Assembly: GCF_003943935.1 (NCBI RefSeq)
Contig: NZ_RJOB01000005.1
Span: 62,001 to 126,000 of the forward strand
Reading direction: 5' to 3'
From: Streptococcus mitis
Lineage (GTDB): Bacteria; Bacillota; Bacilli; Lactobacillales; Streptococcaceae
DNA length: 64,000 nt
Positions 19,525-28,596 of this stretch are shown in pieces. The notes below the pieces were generated by a model. That model was not told where the DNA came from. It saw nothing but the letters and a program-made list of their open reading frames with translations, and ran no database searches. Within the stretch, counting starts at the first letter, position 1. The number at the start of each line of letters is the position of its first letter. Made by a program: the position numbers and the translations under genes.

Positions 19525-20157
19525 ATGATTGAACTTAAACAGGTGAGTAAATCTTTTGGAGAACGAGAGTTATTTTCGAATCTTTCAATAACATTTGAGG
19601 CTGGAAAAGTCTATGCCTTAATTGGTTCAAGTGGTAGCGGAAAAACAACCTTGATGAACATGATTGGGAAATTAGAATCTTATGATGGCACGATTTTTTA
19701 CCGAGGTAAAGACTTGGCCAATTATAAATCGAGTGATTTTTTCCGTCACGAATTGGGCTACCTCTTCCAGAACTTTGGCTTAATTGAAAACCAAAGTATT
19801 GAAGAAAACCTTAAGCTAGGTCTCATTGGTCAAAAGTTGAGTCGGTCGGAACAGCGGTTGAGGCAGAAGCAGGCTTTAGAACAGGTCGGCCTGGCTTATC
19901 TTGATCTAGATAAGCGCATCTTTGAGTTATCGGGCGGAGAATCGCAACGGGTTGCCTTGGCAAAAGTTATCTTAAAGAATCCACCCCTTATTCTGGCAGA
20001 TGAGCCAACAGCTTCAATAGACCCAGCAACCTCTCAGTTGATTATGGAGATTTTGCTATCTCTTCGAGATGATAATAGGCTAATCATTATCGCAACACAT
20101 AATCCGGCAATTTGGGAGATGGCTGATGAAGTGTTCACGATGGATCATCTGAAATAA
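19525..20157 (+). CDS. ABC transporter ATP-binding protein of the lactococcin 972 cassette
   Basis: This 210-residue ATPase has Walker A GSSGSGKTT near residue 37, Q-loop LGYLFQNFGL, signature LSGGESQR and Walker B LILADEPTASID, with the switch His in IATHNP. It resembles the putative bacteriocin export/immunity ATPase family linked to lactococcin 972 homologues (TIGR03608 type). It is translationally adjacent to the multi-span protein, which would provide the membrane part. Whether the pair exports the bacteriocin, which has its own Sec signal, or protects the producer cannot be read from the sequence. Immunity seems the simpler reading. Confidence 0.88.
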   Translation: MIELKQVSKSFGERELFSNLSITFEAGKVYALIGSSGSGKTTLMNMIGKLESYDGTIFYRGKDLANYKSSDFFRHELGYLFQNFGLIENQSIEENLKLGLIGQKLSRSEQRLRQKQALEQVGLAYLDLDKRIFELSGGESQRVALAKVILKNPPLILADEPTASIDPATSQLIMEILLSLRDDNRLIIIATHNPAIWEMADEVFTMDHLK

Positions 20158-20297
20158 AAATCCTTGTTTTTAATTGCACGATGAGTTACTGAAATATTAT
20201 TATGAATCAATAATTGGAGTTAATTTAGAATTGTGCTTTATTAATATTGAGGTAACTTTTTCTTGATAAAGGAAGAAATAGTGGAGAGGAAGTTAGA

Positions 20298-20565
20298 ATG
20301 AAAAAATTCGACAATTATATTATTGAGAAGCCTTGCGATTCTAATTCAGATAAACTGCAAAAAATCTTAATAATTGAAAGTTTGGTAGATGATATTTTGC
20401 AATTTTCTCTCAGAATCAAAAATAGTGTAGGAGAGATTTTCCTCCTACAACTGTTTCAAAAGAAATATTTACCCATTGGGAGAAGATGTTGCAGTGGATA
20501 ATGTGTTACTCACTGAAAAATATAATTTTCAACTAAAAGATTTTGAAGGATTCATTTCAAAATAA
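20298..20565 (+). pseudogene. Small hypothetical gene with a probable frameshift
   Basis: An ORF starts at ATG 20298 (MKKFDNYIIEKPC) after a GAGGAAGTTAGA ribosome site and would end early as ...YLPIGRRCCSG. Removing one base near 20482 continues it as PIG-EDVAVDNVLLTEKY to KDFEGFISK and a stop at 20565, about 89 residues in all. The continued frame looks more protein-like than the early end. I do not recognise the family. Its place after the bacteriocin ATPase allows a decayed accessory or immunity gene, but that is a guess. Confidence 0.45.
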
Positions 20566-20583
20566 ACAATAATTAAAGAATAA

Positions 20584-20637
20584 GAAAAATCCTCCGTTTC
20601 AAAGAGTAGGGAACTCTTTGTGACAGAGGATTTTTTC
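20584..20637. terminator. Hairpin terminator downstream of tpx
   Basis: AAAATCCTC and GAGGATTTTTT form the outer stem, with an inner CAAAGAGT/ACTCTTTG stem. It overlaps the tpx stop region and can work in both directions. Confidence 0.75.
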
Positions 20638-21128
20638 TATAGGGCTTTAGCAGCTGCAATTGCGGCTTCGAAGTTTGGTTCAGAGTTGATATTGTCCACG
20701 TATTCAACGTAGCGAATCGTATTGTCAGTATCGAGGACAAAGACTGCGCGTGCCAATAGGTGCCATTCATTGATTAAAAGTGCATAGTCACGCCCAAAGG
20801 AATGGTCGAAATAGTCTGAGAGCATGATGGCATTTTCAATACCTTCAGCACCGCACCAACGTTTTTGGGCAAAGGGTAGGTCCATGGAAACAGTCAATAC
20901 GACCGTGTTGTCCAGTTCAGCCAGTTCTTCATTAAAGCGACGCGTTTGAGTTGAGCAGATACCTGTATCGATAGAAGGCACGACACTCAAGACTTTTTTC
21001 TTTCCATCAAAATCAGCCAGAGATTTTTTAGAAAGGTCTGTTGTAGTGAGAGAAAAATCAAGCGCCTTGTCGCCGACTTGTAGTTGTTTACCTGTAAAGC
21101 TCACAGGATTTCCGAGAAAAGTTACCAT
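20637..21128 (-). CDS. tpx: Thiol peroxidase
   Basis: Tpx reduces hydrogen peroxide and alkyl hydroperoxides in the cytoplasm. The 163-residue peroxiredoxin carries the peroxidatic cysteine at residue 58 in [15 protein letters not shown], with the family blocks DFSLTTTDL and [13 protein letters not shown] start it at 21128 ([11 protein letters not shown]), with GGAG eight bases upstream. The frame extends nine codons further without a better site. It follows psaBCA on the same strand, the arrangement in which it was once named psaD. Confidence 0.95.
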   Translation of the reverse strand: MVTFLGNPVSFTGKQLQVGDKALDFSLTTTDLSKKSLADFDGKKKVLSVVPSIDTGICSTQTRRFNEELAELDNTVVLTVSMDLPFAQKRWCGAEGIENAIMLSDYFDHSFGRDYALLINEWHLLARAVFVLDTDNTIRYVEYVDNINSEPNFEAAIAAAKAL

Positions 21129-21250
21129 AGGATACTCCAATCTTTTTTCTTCCATTTTAGCTGAAACAGTCGGAATTTTCCAATGATTTGACTGGAAATG
21201 TGTTCATAGAAAAAACGCCAGCTCATGTGAGAATGACGTTTTTCATAGGA

Positions 21251-22180
21251 TTATTTTGCCAATCCTTCAGCAATCTTGTCAAGGTTGTATTTCATCATGT
21301 TGTAGTAGCTGTCGCCTTCTTTACCTTGTTCTGCGATAGAGTCAGTAAAGATTTGTGCGTAGATTGGGATATTTGTATCTTGTGAGACAGTCTTCATTGG
21401 ACGGTCATCTACACTTGATTCTACAAAGAGTGATGGAACTTTTGTTTGGCGAAGTTTTTCAACCAAGGTCTTGATTTGTTCAGGTGTTCCTTCTTCTTCA
21501 GTGTTGATTTCCCAGATGTAAGCACTTGGGACACCATAGGCTTTAGAGAAGTATTTGAATGCTCCTTCGCTGGTTACAATGAGTTTCTTTTCAGCAGGGA
21601 TGTTATTAAATTTATCCTTACTTTCTTTATCAAGTTTGTCTAACTTATCAGTATATTCTTTGAGATTTTTTTCATAGAATTCCTTGTTGTTAGGATCTTT
21701 AGCACTCAATTGTTTGGCGATATTTTTAGCAAAGATAATTCCATTTTCAAGGTTAAGCCAAGCGTGTGGGTCTTCTTTGCCTTTTTCATTTTTTCCTTCA
21801 AGGTAGATAACATCAACACCTTCACTGACTGCAAAGTAGTCTTTGTTTTCAGTTTTCTTAGCATTTTCTACCAATTTGCTAAACCAAGCATTGCCACCTG
21901 TTTCAAGGTTGATACCGTTATAGAAAATGAGGTTAGCCTCAGAAGTTTTCTTAACATCTTCAGGGAGTGGTTCGTATTCGTGTGGGTCTTGTCCAATCGG
22001 AACGATACTGTGAAGATCAATCTTGTCACCAGCAATATTTTTAGTAATATCAGCGATGATTGAGTTTGTAGCAACAACTTTTAGTTTTTGACCAGAAGCT
22101 GCATCTTTTTTTCCGCTAGCACATGCTACAAGAGCGATGACGGAAAGAAAGAGAACGAGTAATGTACCTAATTTTTTCAT
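21251..22180 (-). CDS. psaA: Manganese ABC transporter substrate-binding lipoprotein PsaA
   Basis: PsaA captures Mn2+ outside the membrane for the PsaBC transporter and was also described as an adhesin. The 309-residue product has a lipoprotein signal with lipobox VALVAC-type ending at Cys20. The cluster A-I metal-binding fold is present, with a ligand His at residue 67 (GQDPHEYEP). HAWLNLENG holds the second His, and later ligands Glu and Asp are expected in [10 protein letters not shown] and the SQDTNIP region. The start at 22180 (MKKLGTLLV) has a good AGGATC-type ribosome site. It is the last of the three psa genes before tpx. Confidence 0.98.
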   Translation of the reverse strand: MKKLGTLLVLFLSVIALVACASGKKDAASGQKLKVVATNSIIADITKNIAGDKIDLHSIVPIGQDPHEYEPLPEDVKKTSEANLIFYNGINLETGGNAWFSKLVENAKKTENKDYFAVSEGVDVIYLEGKNEKGKEDPHAWLNLENGIIFAKNIAKQLSAKDPNNKEFYEKNLKEYTDKLDKLDKESKDKFNNIPAEKKLIVTSEGAFKYFSKAYGVPSAYIWEINTEEEGTPEQIKTLVEKLRQTKVPSLFVESSVDDRPMKTVSQDTNIPIYAQIFTDSIAEQGKEGDSYYNMMKYNLDKIAEGLAK

Positions 22181-22211
22181 TAGATCCTCCAATTTATTGG
22201 GGTTTTGCCCC

Positions 22212-23060
22212 TTATTTTAACAAATGTTTATTTTTCAGTTTCAAATATCGTTGTTTAGGAGAGATAAAGAAACTGATTAAGAAGAAGCTAGCAGCTGTAA
22301 GTACGATGCTAGAACCAGCTGCTAAGTTTAAACTATAGCCAATAAAGAGTCCCAAAACTGAAGCTGTAGCTCCAAAGGTTGAGGAAAGGAAAATCATACT
22401 TTTCAGGCTATTAGCATACAGATAAGCAGTTGCAGCTGGGGTAATCAGCATGGCTACAATCAGGATAGTTCCAACACTTTGCATGGCTGTCACAGACACG
22501 AGAGTCAGGAGTATCATGAGGAGGTAGTGATAGAAATTGACAGGCATTCCCATGGCTTTAGCCAGAAGTTCATCAAAGGAAGTGATCAAGAGTTGCTTGA
22601 AGAAAATCCAGATTAACAAGAGAATGACCGCCCCTACGCCCATAGTGATAAACATATCCGTATCTTGGACGGCTAGAATATTACCAAAAAGGATATGGAA
22701 AAGGTCAGTTGAACTTTTAGCGACACTAATCAAGATGATACCGAGGGCTAAGAAAGAAGAAAAGGTAATGCCGATGGCGGTATCGCTTTTGATAATCGAG
22801 TTCCCCTTGATGTAGGTAATGATGATAGCAGCTAGCAATCCAAAGACAATGGCTCCGATAAAGAAGTCAACTCCCAAGATAAAGGAGAGGGCTACACCTG
22901 GTAAGACAGCATGTGAAATAGCATCTCCCATGAGTGACATCCCACGTAGAATGATGAAACATCCCACAGCTCCAGCTACGACCCCGACGACAATAGCTGT
23001 TATCAAGGCATTTTGTAGGAAATGGAATTTTTGCAATCCATCGATAAATTCTGCAATCAT
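22212..23060 (-). CDS. psaC: Manganese ABC transporter permease PsaC
   Basis: This 282-residue polytopic permease of the ABC-3 (ZnuB/MntB) family has eight to nine predicted helices. It carries family features [27 protein letters not shown] and [26 protein letters not shown]. With PsaB and PsaA it imports Mn2+, needed for oxidative-stress resistance and virulence in pneumococci. Its start overlaps the psaB stop by four bases, and psaA follows 31 bp after its stop, so psaB-psaC-psaA form one operon. Confidence 0.97.
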   Translation of the reverse strand: MIAEFIDGLQKFHFLQNALITAIVVGVVAGAVGCFIILRGMSLMGDAISHAVLPGVALSFILGVDFFIGAIVFGLLAAIIITYIKGNSIIKSDTAIGITFSSFLALGIILISVAKSSTDLFHILFGNILAVQDTDMFITMGVGAVILLLIWIFFKQLLITSFDELLAKAMGMPVNFYHYLLMILLTLVSVTAMQSVGTILIVAMLITPAATAYLYANSLKSMIFLSSTFGATASVLGLFIGYSLNLAAGSSIVLTAASFFLISFFISPKQRYLKLKNKHLLK

Positions 23061-23779
23061 AGGTCACCTCCATTGAAAAAGAGTCGATTACCGTAAGCTT
23101 CTTTGAGATTGGCTTCGGTAAAGGTTTCTTTGGTTGGACCAAAGGCAATCACTTCTCGATTGACAAGTAAGACTTGATCGAAGTAGTGGGAAACCTTGCT
23201 GAGGTCGTGGTGGACGATGAGAACCGTCTTACCAGCTTTTTTCAAATCTCTCAGCGTATTCATGATGATTTCCTCACTGACAGAGTCAATCCCAACAAAG
23301 GGTTCATCCAAGAGGATATAATCGGCTTCCTGCACCAAACATCTGGCAATCAAGACCCGCTGGAATTGACCTCCAGACAGTTGACTGATTTGACGTTCAG
23401 CGTAGTCAGCTAGGCCGACGATTTCAAGGGCTTCCTCTACTTTTTTCCAATGTTTAGCATTTAAACTGCGAAAGAGAGGAATAGAGGGAAATAGTCCTAG
23501 CGAGACACATTCCTTGACCTTGATGGGAAAGTTGTAGTCGATATTGATTTTTTGTTCGACATAGGCAATTCGGTGTAAGGATTTTTTAACTTCCTTGTCA
23601 TCGAGAAATGCCTGACCTTGATGTGGGATAATTCCCAGCATACCTTTTAATAATGTTGATTTTCCAGCACCGTTTGGACCAATGATTCCGGTAATTGTTG
23701 GTCCTTGGAGCACTAGTGAAATATCCTTAAGTGCCAACGTTTCTTTATAGGAGACACTGAGGTTTTCGATACGTATCAT
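23057..23779 (-). CDS. psaB: Manganese ABC transporter ATP-binding protein PsaB
   Basis: This 240-residue ATPase powers Mn2+ import. Walker A is GPNGAGKST, the signature is LSGGQFQR, and Walker B is [12 protein letters not shown], with the switch His in VLIVHHDL. It is the first gene of the psa operon and starts 20-25 bp after a predicted -10. A CAGGAGG ribosome site precedes the ATG. The operator and promoter lie at 23804-23839. Confidence 0.97.
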   Translation of the reverse strand: MIRIENLSVSYKETLALKDISLVLQGPTITGIIGPNGAGKSTLLKGMLGIIPHQGQAFLDDKEVKKSLHRIAYVEQKINIDYNFPIKVKECVSLGLFPSIPLFRSLNAKHWKKVEEALEIVGLADYAERQISQLSGGQFQRVLIARCLVQEADYILLDEPFVGIDSVSEEIIMNTLRDLKKAGKTVLIVHHDLSKVSHYFDQVLLVNREVIAFGPTKETFTEANLKEAYGNRLFFNGGDL

Positions 23780-23803
23780 AAACTTATATTCCTCCTGACT
23801 CTT

Positions 23804-23839
23804 AATATACCTTAAAAAAAAAATTAAGTCAAGTTAATT
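23804..23839 (-). promoter_or_regulatory. psaBCA promoter with an overlapping PsaR-type operator
   Basis: On the minus strand TTGACT (23832-23827), a 17-bp spacer and TATATT (23809-23804) form the promoter. The palindrome AATTAA-CTTGAC-TTAATT (23822-23839) covers the -35 box. It fits a DtxR-family site for PsaR, encoded at 33732-34382. Mn-PsaR binding would block polymerase directly. Confidence 0.75.
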
Positions 23840-23959
23840 TTTCAAAAAATTAAAATATTAACAGTAAAATATTTAAGTTTCTTTAATCTTGTATTTTAAT
23901 TGCATTCCCAGGTAATTTTTGTTAAGCTAAAAACAAATACAAATGAAAGCGAGAACAAG

Positions 23960-25852
23960 ATGACACGTTATCAAGACGATTTTTATGATGCAATCAATGG
24001 AGAATGGCAGAAGACAGCTGAAATTCCAGCAGATAAGTCTCAAACTGGAGGTTTTGTTGATTTAGACCAGGAAATTGAAGACCTGATGCTGGCGACAACA
24101 GACAAGTGGTTGGCAGGAGAAGAGGTGCCTGAGGATGCTATCTTGGCAAACTTTGTTAAATACCACCGCCTAGTTCGTGATTTTGACAAGAGAGAAGCTG
24201 ACGGTATCACACCTGTCTTACCACTCCTTAAAGAATTCCAAGAGTTGGAGACTTTTGCAGATTTCACTGCCAAACTAGCAGAGTTTGAGCTTGCAGGAAA
24301 ACCTAATTTTCTTCCTTTTGGTGTATCGCCAGACTTTATGGATGCCAGAATCAATGTTCTATGGGCTAGCGCTCCAAGCACGATCTTGCCAGATACGACC
24401 TACTATGCAGAAGACCATCCTCAACGCGAAGAACTCTTGACTCTTTGGAAAGAAACCAGCGCAAATCTCCTCAAGGTTTATGATTTCTCTGATGCAGAAA
24501 TTGAAGACTTGCTAGAGAAAAGACTAGAATTGGACCGTCGAGTTGCGGCAGTGGTGCTCTCTAATGAAGAAAGTTCAGAATATGCTAAACTCTACCATCC
24601 ATATGCTTACGAAGATTTCAAGAAATTTGCGCCTGCCCTACCTTTGGATGACTTCTTCCAAGCTGTTCTTGGACAAGTACCAGACAAGGTTATTGTAGAC
24701 GAGGAACGTTTCTGGCAAGCCGCAGACCAATTCTATAGTGAAGAAGCTTGGCCTCTCCTCAAGGCAACCTTGATTTTGAGTGTTGTGAATCTTTCAACCA
24801 GCTATTTAACAGAAGAAATCCGTGTCTTGTCAGGTGCCTATAGCCGTGCGCTTTCTGGAGTTCCAGAAGCCAAAGACAAGGTCAAGGCAGCCTACCAGCT
24901 AGCACAAGGTCCTTTCAAACAAGCCTTAGGTCTCTGGTATGCCCATGAAAAATTCTCTCCAGAGGCCAAGGCAGATGTGGAGAAAAAAGTGGCAACTATG
25001 ATTGATGTCTATAAGGAACGCTTGGCTAAAAATGATTGGTTGACTCCTGAAACTCGTGATAAGGCCATCGTCAAACTCAATGTTATCAAGCCTTATATCG
25101 GTTACCCAGAAGAATTGCCAGAACGTTATAAGGACAAGGTAGTGGATGAGACTGCTAGTCTTTTTGACAATGCTCTAGCCTTTGCGCGTGTGGAAATCAA
25201 GCACAGTTGGAGCAAGTGGAACCAACCTGTTGACTACAAGGAATGGGGCATGCCTGCTCATATGGTCAATGCCTACTACAATCCACAGAAGAATCTGATT
25301 GTCTTTCCAGCGGCCATTTTACAGGCTCCTTTCTATGACTTGCATCAGTCATCTTCTGCTAACTATGGTGGTATTGGGGCGGTTATTGCCCATGAAATTT
25401 CCCACGCCTTTGATACCAACGGAGCTTCCTTTGATGAAAATGGTAGCCTCAAGGATTGGTGGACAGAGAGCGACTATGCTGCCTTCAAGGAGAAAACACA
25501 AAAAGTTATTGACCAGTTTGATGGACAGGATTCTTATGGAGCAACCATTAATGGTAAATTGACTGTGTCAGAAAACGTGGCTGACTTGGGAGGAATCGCT
25601 GCAGCGCTTGAAGCAGCCAAGAGAGAACCAGACTTCTCAGCAGAGGAATTTTTCCATAACTTTGGCCGTATTTGGCGCATGAAAGGTCGCCCAGAATTTA
25701 TGAAACTTTTGGCTAGCGTTGATGTGCACGCGCCAGCTAAACTCCGTGTCAATGTACAAGTACCAAACTTCGATGATTTCTTTACAACCTATGATGTCAA
25801 AGAAGGTGATGGTATGTGGCGTTCACCAGAAGAGCGTGTGATTATTTGGTAA
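23960..25852 (+). CDS. pepO: M13-family endopeptidase PepO
   Basis: PepO is a neprilysin-type zinc metallopeptidase of 630 residues. The zinc motif HEISH is in VIAHEISHAFD near residue 478, and the third ligand is in ENVADLGG. The substrate-binding NAYYNP is present upstream. No signal peptide is visible, yet pneumococcal PepO is reported on the surface and binds host proteins. I start it at 23960 (MTRYQDDFYDAI), where other family members begin; the frame is open 20 codons further but with no ribosome site. It diverges from psaB across a 180-bp region that includes the PsaR-type site, so Mn-linked regulation is possible. Confidence 0.95.
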   Translation: MTRYQDDFYDAINGEWQKTAEIPADKSQTGGFVDLDQEIEDLMLATTDKWLAGEEVPEDAILANFVKYHRLVRDFDKREADGITPVLPLLKEFQELETFADFTAKLAEFELAGKPNFLPFGVSPDFMDARINVLWASAPSTILPDTTYYAEDHPQREELLTLWKETSANLLKVYDFSDAEIEDLLEKRLELDRRVAAVVLSNEESSEYAKLYHPYAYEDFKKFAPALPLDDFFQAVLGQVPDKVIVDEERFWQAADQFYSEEAWPLLKATLILSVVNLSTSYLTEEIRVLSGAYSRALSGVPEAKDKVKAAYQLAQGPFKQALGLWYAHEKFSPEAKADVEKKVATMIDVYKERLAKNDWLTPETRDKAIVKLNVIKPYIGYPEELPERYKDKVVDETASLFDNALAFARVEIKHSWSKWNQPVDYKEWGMPAHMVNAYYNPQKNLIVFPAAILQAPFYDLHQSSSANYGGIGAVIAHEISHAFDTNGASFDENGSLKDWWTESDYAAFKEKTQKVIDQFDGQDSYGATINGKLTVSENVADLGGIAAALEAAKREPDFSAEEFFHNFGRIWRMKGRPEFMKLLASVDVHAPAKLRVNVQVPNFDDFFTTYDVKEGDGMWRSPEERVIIW

Positions 25853-25878
25853 TGCAAAGAGACAAGTAATCAGAAAAA

Positions 25879-25920
25879 AGGCATCCAATCAGGTGTGAAA
25901 ACCTTGATAGGATGCCTTTT
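25879..25920 (+). terminator. Terminator after pepO
   Basis: GGCATCC and GGATGCC form the outer stem and ATCAGGT/ACCTTGAT the inner one, followed by TTTT. Confidence 0.8.
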
Positions 25921-25952
25921 ATAATGGAAAGAATTGCTGTATAGTTTACTTA

Positions 25953-26054
25953 TACTCTTCGAAAATCTCTTCAACCACGTCAGCTTTATCTGCAACTTCA
26001 AAGCGGTTCTTTGAGTAACCTGCGGCTGGTTTGCTCTTTGTTTTTCATTGAGTA
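25953..26054 (+). repeat. BOX element, short type
   Basis: This 102-bp copy has the outer ends TACTCTTCGAAAATCTC and TTTTTCATTGAGTA and internal CACGTCAGC and CAACTTCAAAGCGGTTCTTTGAG blocks. It is the second of four copies in the window and is internally shortened. Confidence 0.85.
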
Positions 26055-26085
26055 TTAAATTGCGAAATTGATTGTCATCATTTTA

Positions 26086-26715
26086 TTAGAAAAAGGGATT
26101 GAAGGTCTTTTCGTGAGCAATAGTAGTAGCAGGACCATGCCCTGGATAGACATCGTAGTTTGGTAGGGTGAAAAGTTGGGTTTGGATACTATGGAGAAGT
26201 TGCTCCATACTACCAGTTGGAAGGTCGGTCCGCCCGATAGTTTCACGGAACAAAGCATCTCCTGTCAAGACTAGGTGAGCATCAGGAAAGACGATAGAAA
26301 CACCACCGATAGAGTGACCTGGTGTTGGCAAGACGGTGAAACGAAATTCCTCTAATTGATATTCCTCATGAAAGACAAAGGTGTGTTCAGCTGGTTTTGC
26401 AACCACATCTGCCATATCATCGTGACGAGGAAGCCCAGAGAGATTATCGACAGGAGTGTAGAGCCAGCTAGCTTCGCTCTCTGCGATATAGACAGGAGGA
26501 TTGCCAAAAGTTTCGCGAACTAGGTCCAGACTCATGATATGGTCATAATGGGCGTGGGTCAATAGAATGGCACAGATCGGTTTGTTGATCTTCTCGATTG
26601 TATGACGAATGGCTTCCCAATGGCTACCAGGATCGACAACGATGAGGTGCTTTTCACCTTCTAGGTAATAGGTGTTTTCATAGGCAACGGGATTCACAGT
26701 TTTATGGATTTTCAT
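26086..26715 (-). CDS. MBL-fold metallo-hydrolase (glyoxalase II-like)
   Basis: This 209-residue metallo-beta-lactamase-fold protein has the metal motif THAHYDH near residue 54, then GHSIGGVSIVF, TGDALF and a C-terminal PGHGPAT, the ligand set of hydroxyacylglutathione hydrolase-like enzymes. The substrate is probably a small thioester or bacillithiol-like conjugate, but it is unproven. It starts at 26715 on the minus strand and stands alone between a BOX repeat and the amidase gene. Confidence 0.88.
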   Translation of the reverse strand: MKIHKTVNPVAYENTYYLEGEKHLIVVDPGSHWEAIRHTIEKINKPICAILLTHAHYDHIMSLDLVRETFGNPPVYIAESEASWLYTPVDNLSGLPRHDDMADVVAKPAEHTFVFHEEYQLEEFRFTVLPTPGHSIGGVSIVFPDAHLVLTGDALFRETIGRTDLPTGSMEQLLHSIQTQLFTLPNYDVYPGHGPATTIAHEKTFNPFF

Positions 26716-26820
26716 ATTGGCTCCAATCTCAAAGAATGTACTAAATTAAGTATAGCACAGTTGGGGAGAATAAGCATAAAAAGGAAATAATTCTAGAAAG
26801 AAGAATACAGTTTGGATAAG

Positions 26821-26853
26821 AAAAAAACAAGCCCCGAATGAGTTCGAGGCTTA
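26821..26853 (-). terminator. Terminator after the choline-binding amidase gene
   Basis: On the minus strand AAGCCTCGAA and TTCGGGGCTT pair and are followed by a T-rich run (GTTTTTTT). Confidence 0.85.
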
Positions 26854-26860
26854 AATTGCT

Positions 26861-28270
26861 TTAATTTCCTGCGTAATATTTTTGGATTCCCTTGACAATC
26901 CCTTCAACTAGTTTATCTTGGTATTCACTACTACGGATTTTTTTGTTTTCTTCTGGATTATCCATATATCCCATCTCTAGCAAAACAGCTGGTTTAGCTG
27001 TTTCACGTAGAACAGCAAAGGTAGCTTGTAAGAGGCCAGCATCCCTAGCTCCAGTTTCGGCTAGCAGTGAAGAATGGATATCAGCTGCGAGACGGTTGCT
27101 TTCACTCATCCGTTCAGGATTACTATGCCAATCCTTGTTAATTTTGCTAGGGAAACCAGGTTCTTCCTTGTAAGAATAGGTCTGGATACCTAGATTAACG
27201 GTTGTATCATTTCCTTTTGCATTGAAATGAAGGCTGATGAAAAAGTCAGCATTGGTCTTATTGACCATACGAGAACGCTCGGTAATGAAATCAACGTCTA
27301 TATCACTATCTCGAGAAGTGAGAACGGTGTAGCCAAGTCCTTCTAGTCGTTTACGTAATTTACGGTAAACTTGTAGGTTCAATTCTTTCTCAGCTATGCC
27401 ATAATAATAAGCACCGCGATCCTTACCACCGTGTCCTGGATCTAGAAAAATAGTTTTAGAGTAATGTCCTTTTTGAAAACCTTGTGCTAATTCACGAACC
27501 CATTTTCCATTTCCTTGAAAGAGCTGGTTTTTGCCATCCACTGCATAGGTTCCTGTGACATACACACCATCGTCCTTAAGATAGTACCAAGCTTGATAGT
27601 CTGGATCATAAATCCATTCCTTATGGGCCATGTAGCCACCAGATTTGAGGTAGTAGGAACCAATCCATTGTTTTTGGGCATAGTGTCCACCAGCTTTGAG
27701 ATAAAACCAACTAGAGTAGTTTTGGTCGTAGACCCATTCCTTATCTGCCATAGCACCGCTGGATTTGAGGTAGTAATCGCCCTTCCAGATATTGACCAAC
27801 ATTCTACCGTAGCCATCAAAAACATACCACTTGCCATTGATTTGGCTCCATTGGTTGGATAAATATTTACCTGAACCATTGATATAGTACCAATTATTTC
27901 CCATTTGGTACCAAGTGTTTTCAAGCAAGTAGCCATGACTATCAAAGAGATAACCATCATAGAGAGTATCTGTAAATTTGACCCCAGTTTGACTATAAAA
28001 AGTCCACTTGCTTCCTTCTTTTACCCAGCCAGTCTGTATAGGTTGATTGGGTTTGGTTTCCGTGGAAAGAGATGGCTTGGTTTCTTGTTCGCTTGAACTA
28101 TCTGTACTTGACGAAGTTTCTGTACTAGCTTGTGAACTGCTAGCAGAAGTATTTGTAGAACTACTAATATGGTTACTAGTAGAATGACTCGTATCATCAG
28201 CCAAAACGACTTGGCTGGACAAGCCAAGAACAGCCAAGGCTAAAAGTGTCAGTCTTTTGTGTGATTTCAT
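26861..28270 (-). CDS. Choline-binding N-acetylmuramoyl-L-alanine amidase (Amidase_3 domain)
   Basis: This 469-residue secreted wall hydrolase has a signal peptide ending near VVLADD and a Ser/Thr-rich linker at about residues 26-75. About seven aromatic choline-binding repeats follow (GWVKEGSKWTFYSQTG to WYYLKDDGVYVTGTY, about 80-245). The C-terminal Amidase_3 domain (about 268-467) has zinc ligands in LDPGHGG, AEKELNL and SLHFNA and the catalytic Glu in LLEMGYMDN. It would cleave the MurNAc-L-Ala bond while anchored to phosphocholine on teichoic acids. The repeats resemble those of LytB, which also has N-terminal repeats. LytA instead carries an N-terminal Amidase_2 domain, so this is a different autolysin. 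Confidence 0.93.
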   Translation of the reverse strand: MKSHKRLTLLALAVLGLSSQVVLADDTSHSTSNHISSSTNTSASSSQASTETSSSTDSSSEQETKPSLSTETKPNQPIQTGWVKEGSKWTFYSQTGVKFTDTLYDGYLFDSHGYLLENTWYQMGNNWYYINGSGKYLSNQWSQINGKWYVFDGYGRMLVNIWKGDYYLKSSGAMADKEWVYDQNYSSWFYLKAGGHYAQKQWIGSYYLKSGGYMAHKEWIYDPDYQAWYYLKDDGVYVTGTYAVDGKNQLFQGNGKWVRELAQGFQKGHYSKTIFLDPGHGGKDRGAYYYGIAEKELNLQVYRKLRKRLEGLGYTVLTSRDSDIDVDFITERSRMVNKTNADFFISLHFNAKGNDTTVNLGIQTYSYKEEPGFPSKINKDWHSNPERMSESNRLAADIHSSLLAETGARDAGLLQATFAVLRETAKPAVLLEMGYMDNPEENKKIRSSEYQDKLVEGIVKGIQKYYAGN

Positions 28271-28388
28271 CTTATTTACCTTTCTAGAGAAATGAAATTT
28301 CAGTAATTATCGTAAAAAACTGTGCTTATTACTATTATACACTAAAAAAGTTAGAAAATTATCAAAATATAAAACCTTTTCTTATTGA

Positions 28389-28539
28389 TACTCTTCGAAA
28401 ATCAAATTCAAACCACGTCAGCTTTACCTTGTCGTAGATATATGTAACTGACTTCGTCAGTCTTATCTACAACCTCAAAGCAGTGCTTTGAGCAGCCTGC
28501 GGCTAGCTTCCTAGTTTGCTCTTTGATTTTCATTGAGTA
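28389..28539 (+). repeat. BOX element, full boxA-boxB-boxC type
   Basis: This 151-bp copy is close to the 154 bp expected for one boxA, one boxB and one boxC. boxA contains CACGTCAGCTTTACCTTG, boxB has CTGACTTCGTCAG, and boxC ends GATTTTCATTGAGTA. It lies upstream of the amidase gene, in the gap between that gene and the small exported protein gene. Confidence 0.9.
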
Positions 28540-28596
28540 TTAAAATGAACTTAAAAACCAGCATGACTAGATGAAGACAGGCTGGTTATCAATTTA

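Noticed and set aside
27487-27960. Second minus-strand frame inside the choline-binding amidase gene
   Set aside because: It follows the repeat periodicity of the real gene in a shifted frame (Met/Ile/Thr/Gly-rich) and has no independent evidence.
15156-28539. Calling the TACTCTTCG...ATTGAGTA repeats RUP elements
   Set aside because: The inner CGTCAGCGTCGCCTTACC block and the boxA/B/C module lengths fit BOX and the BOX-PCR primer site; RUP is a different repeat.
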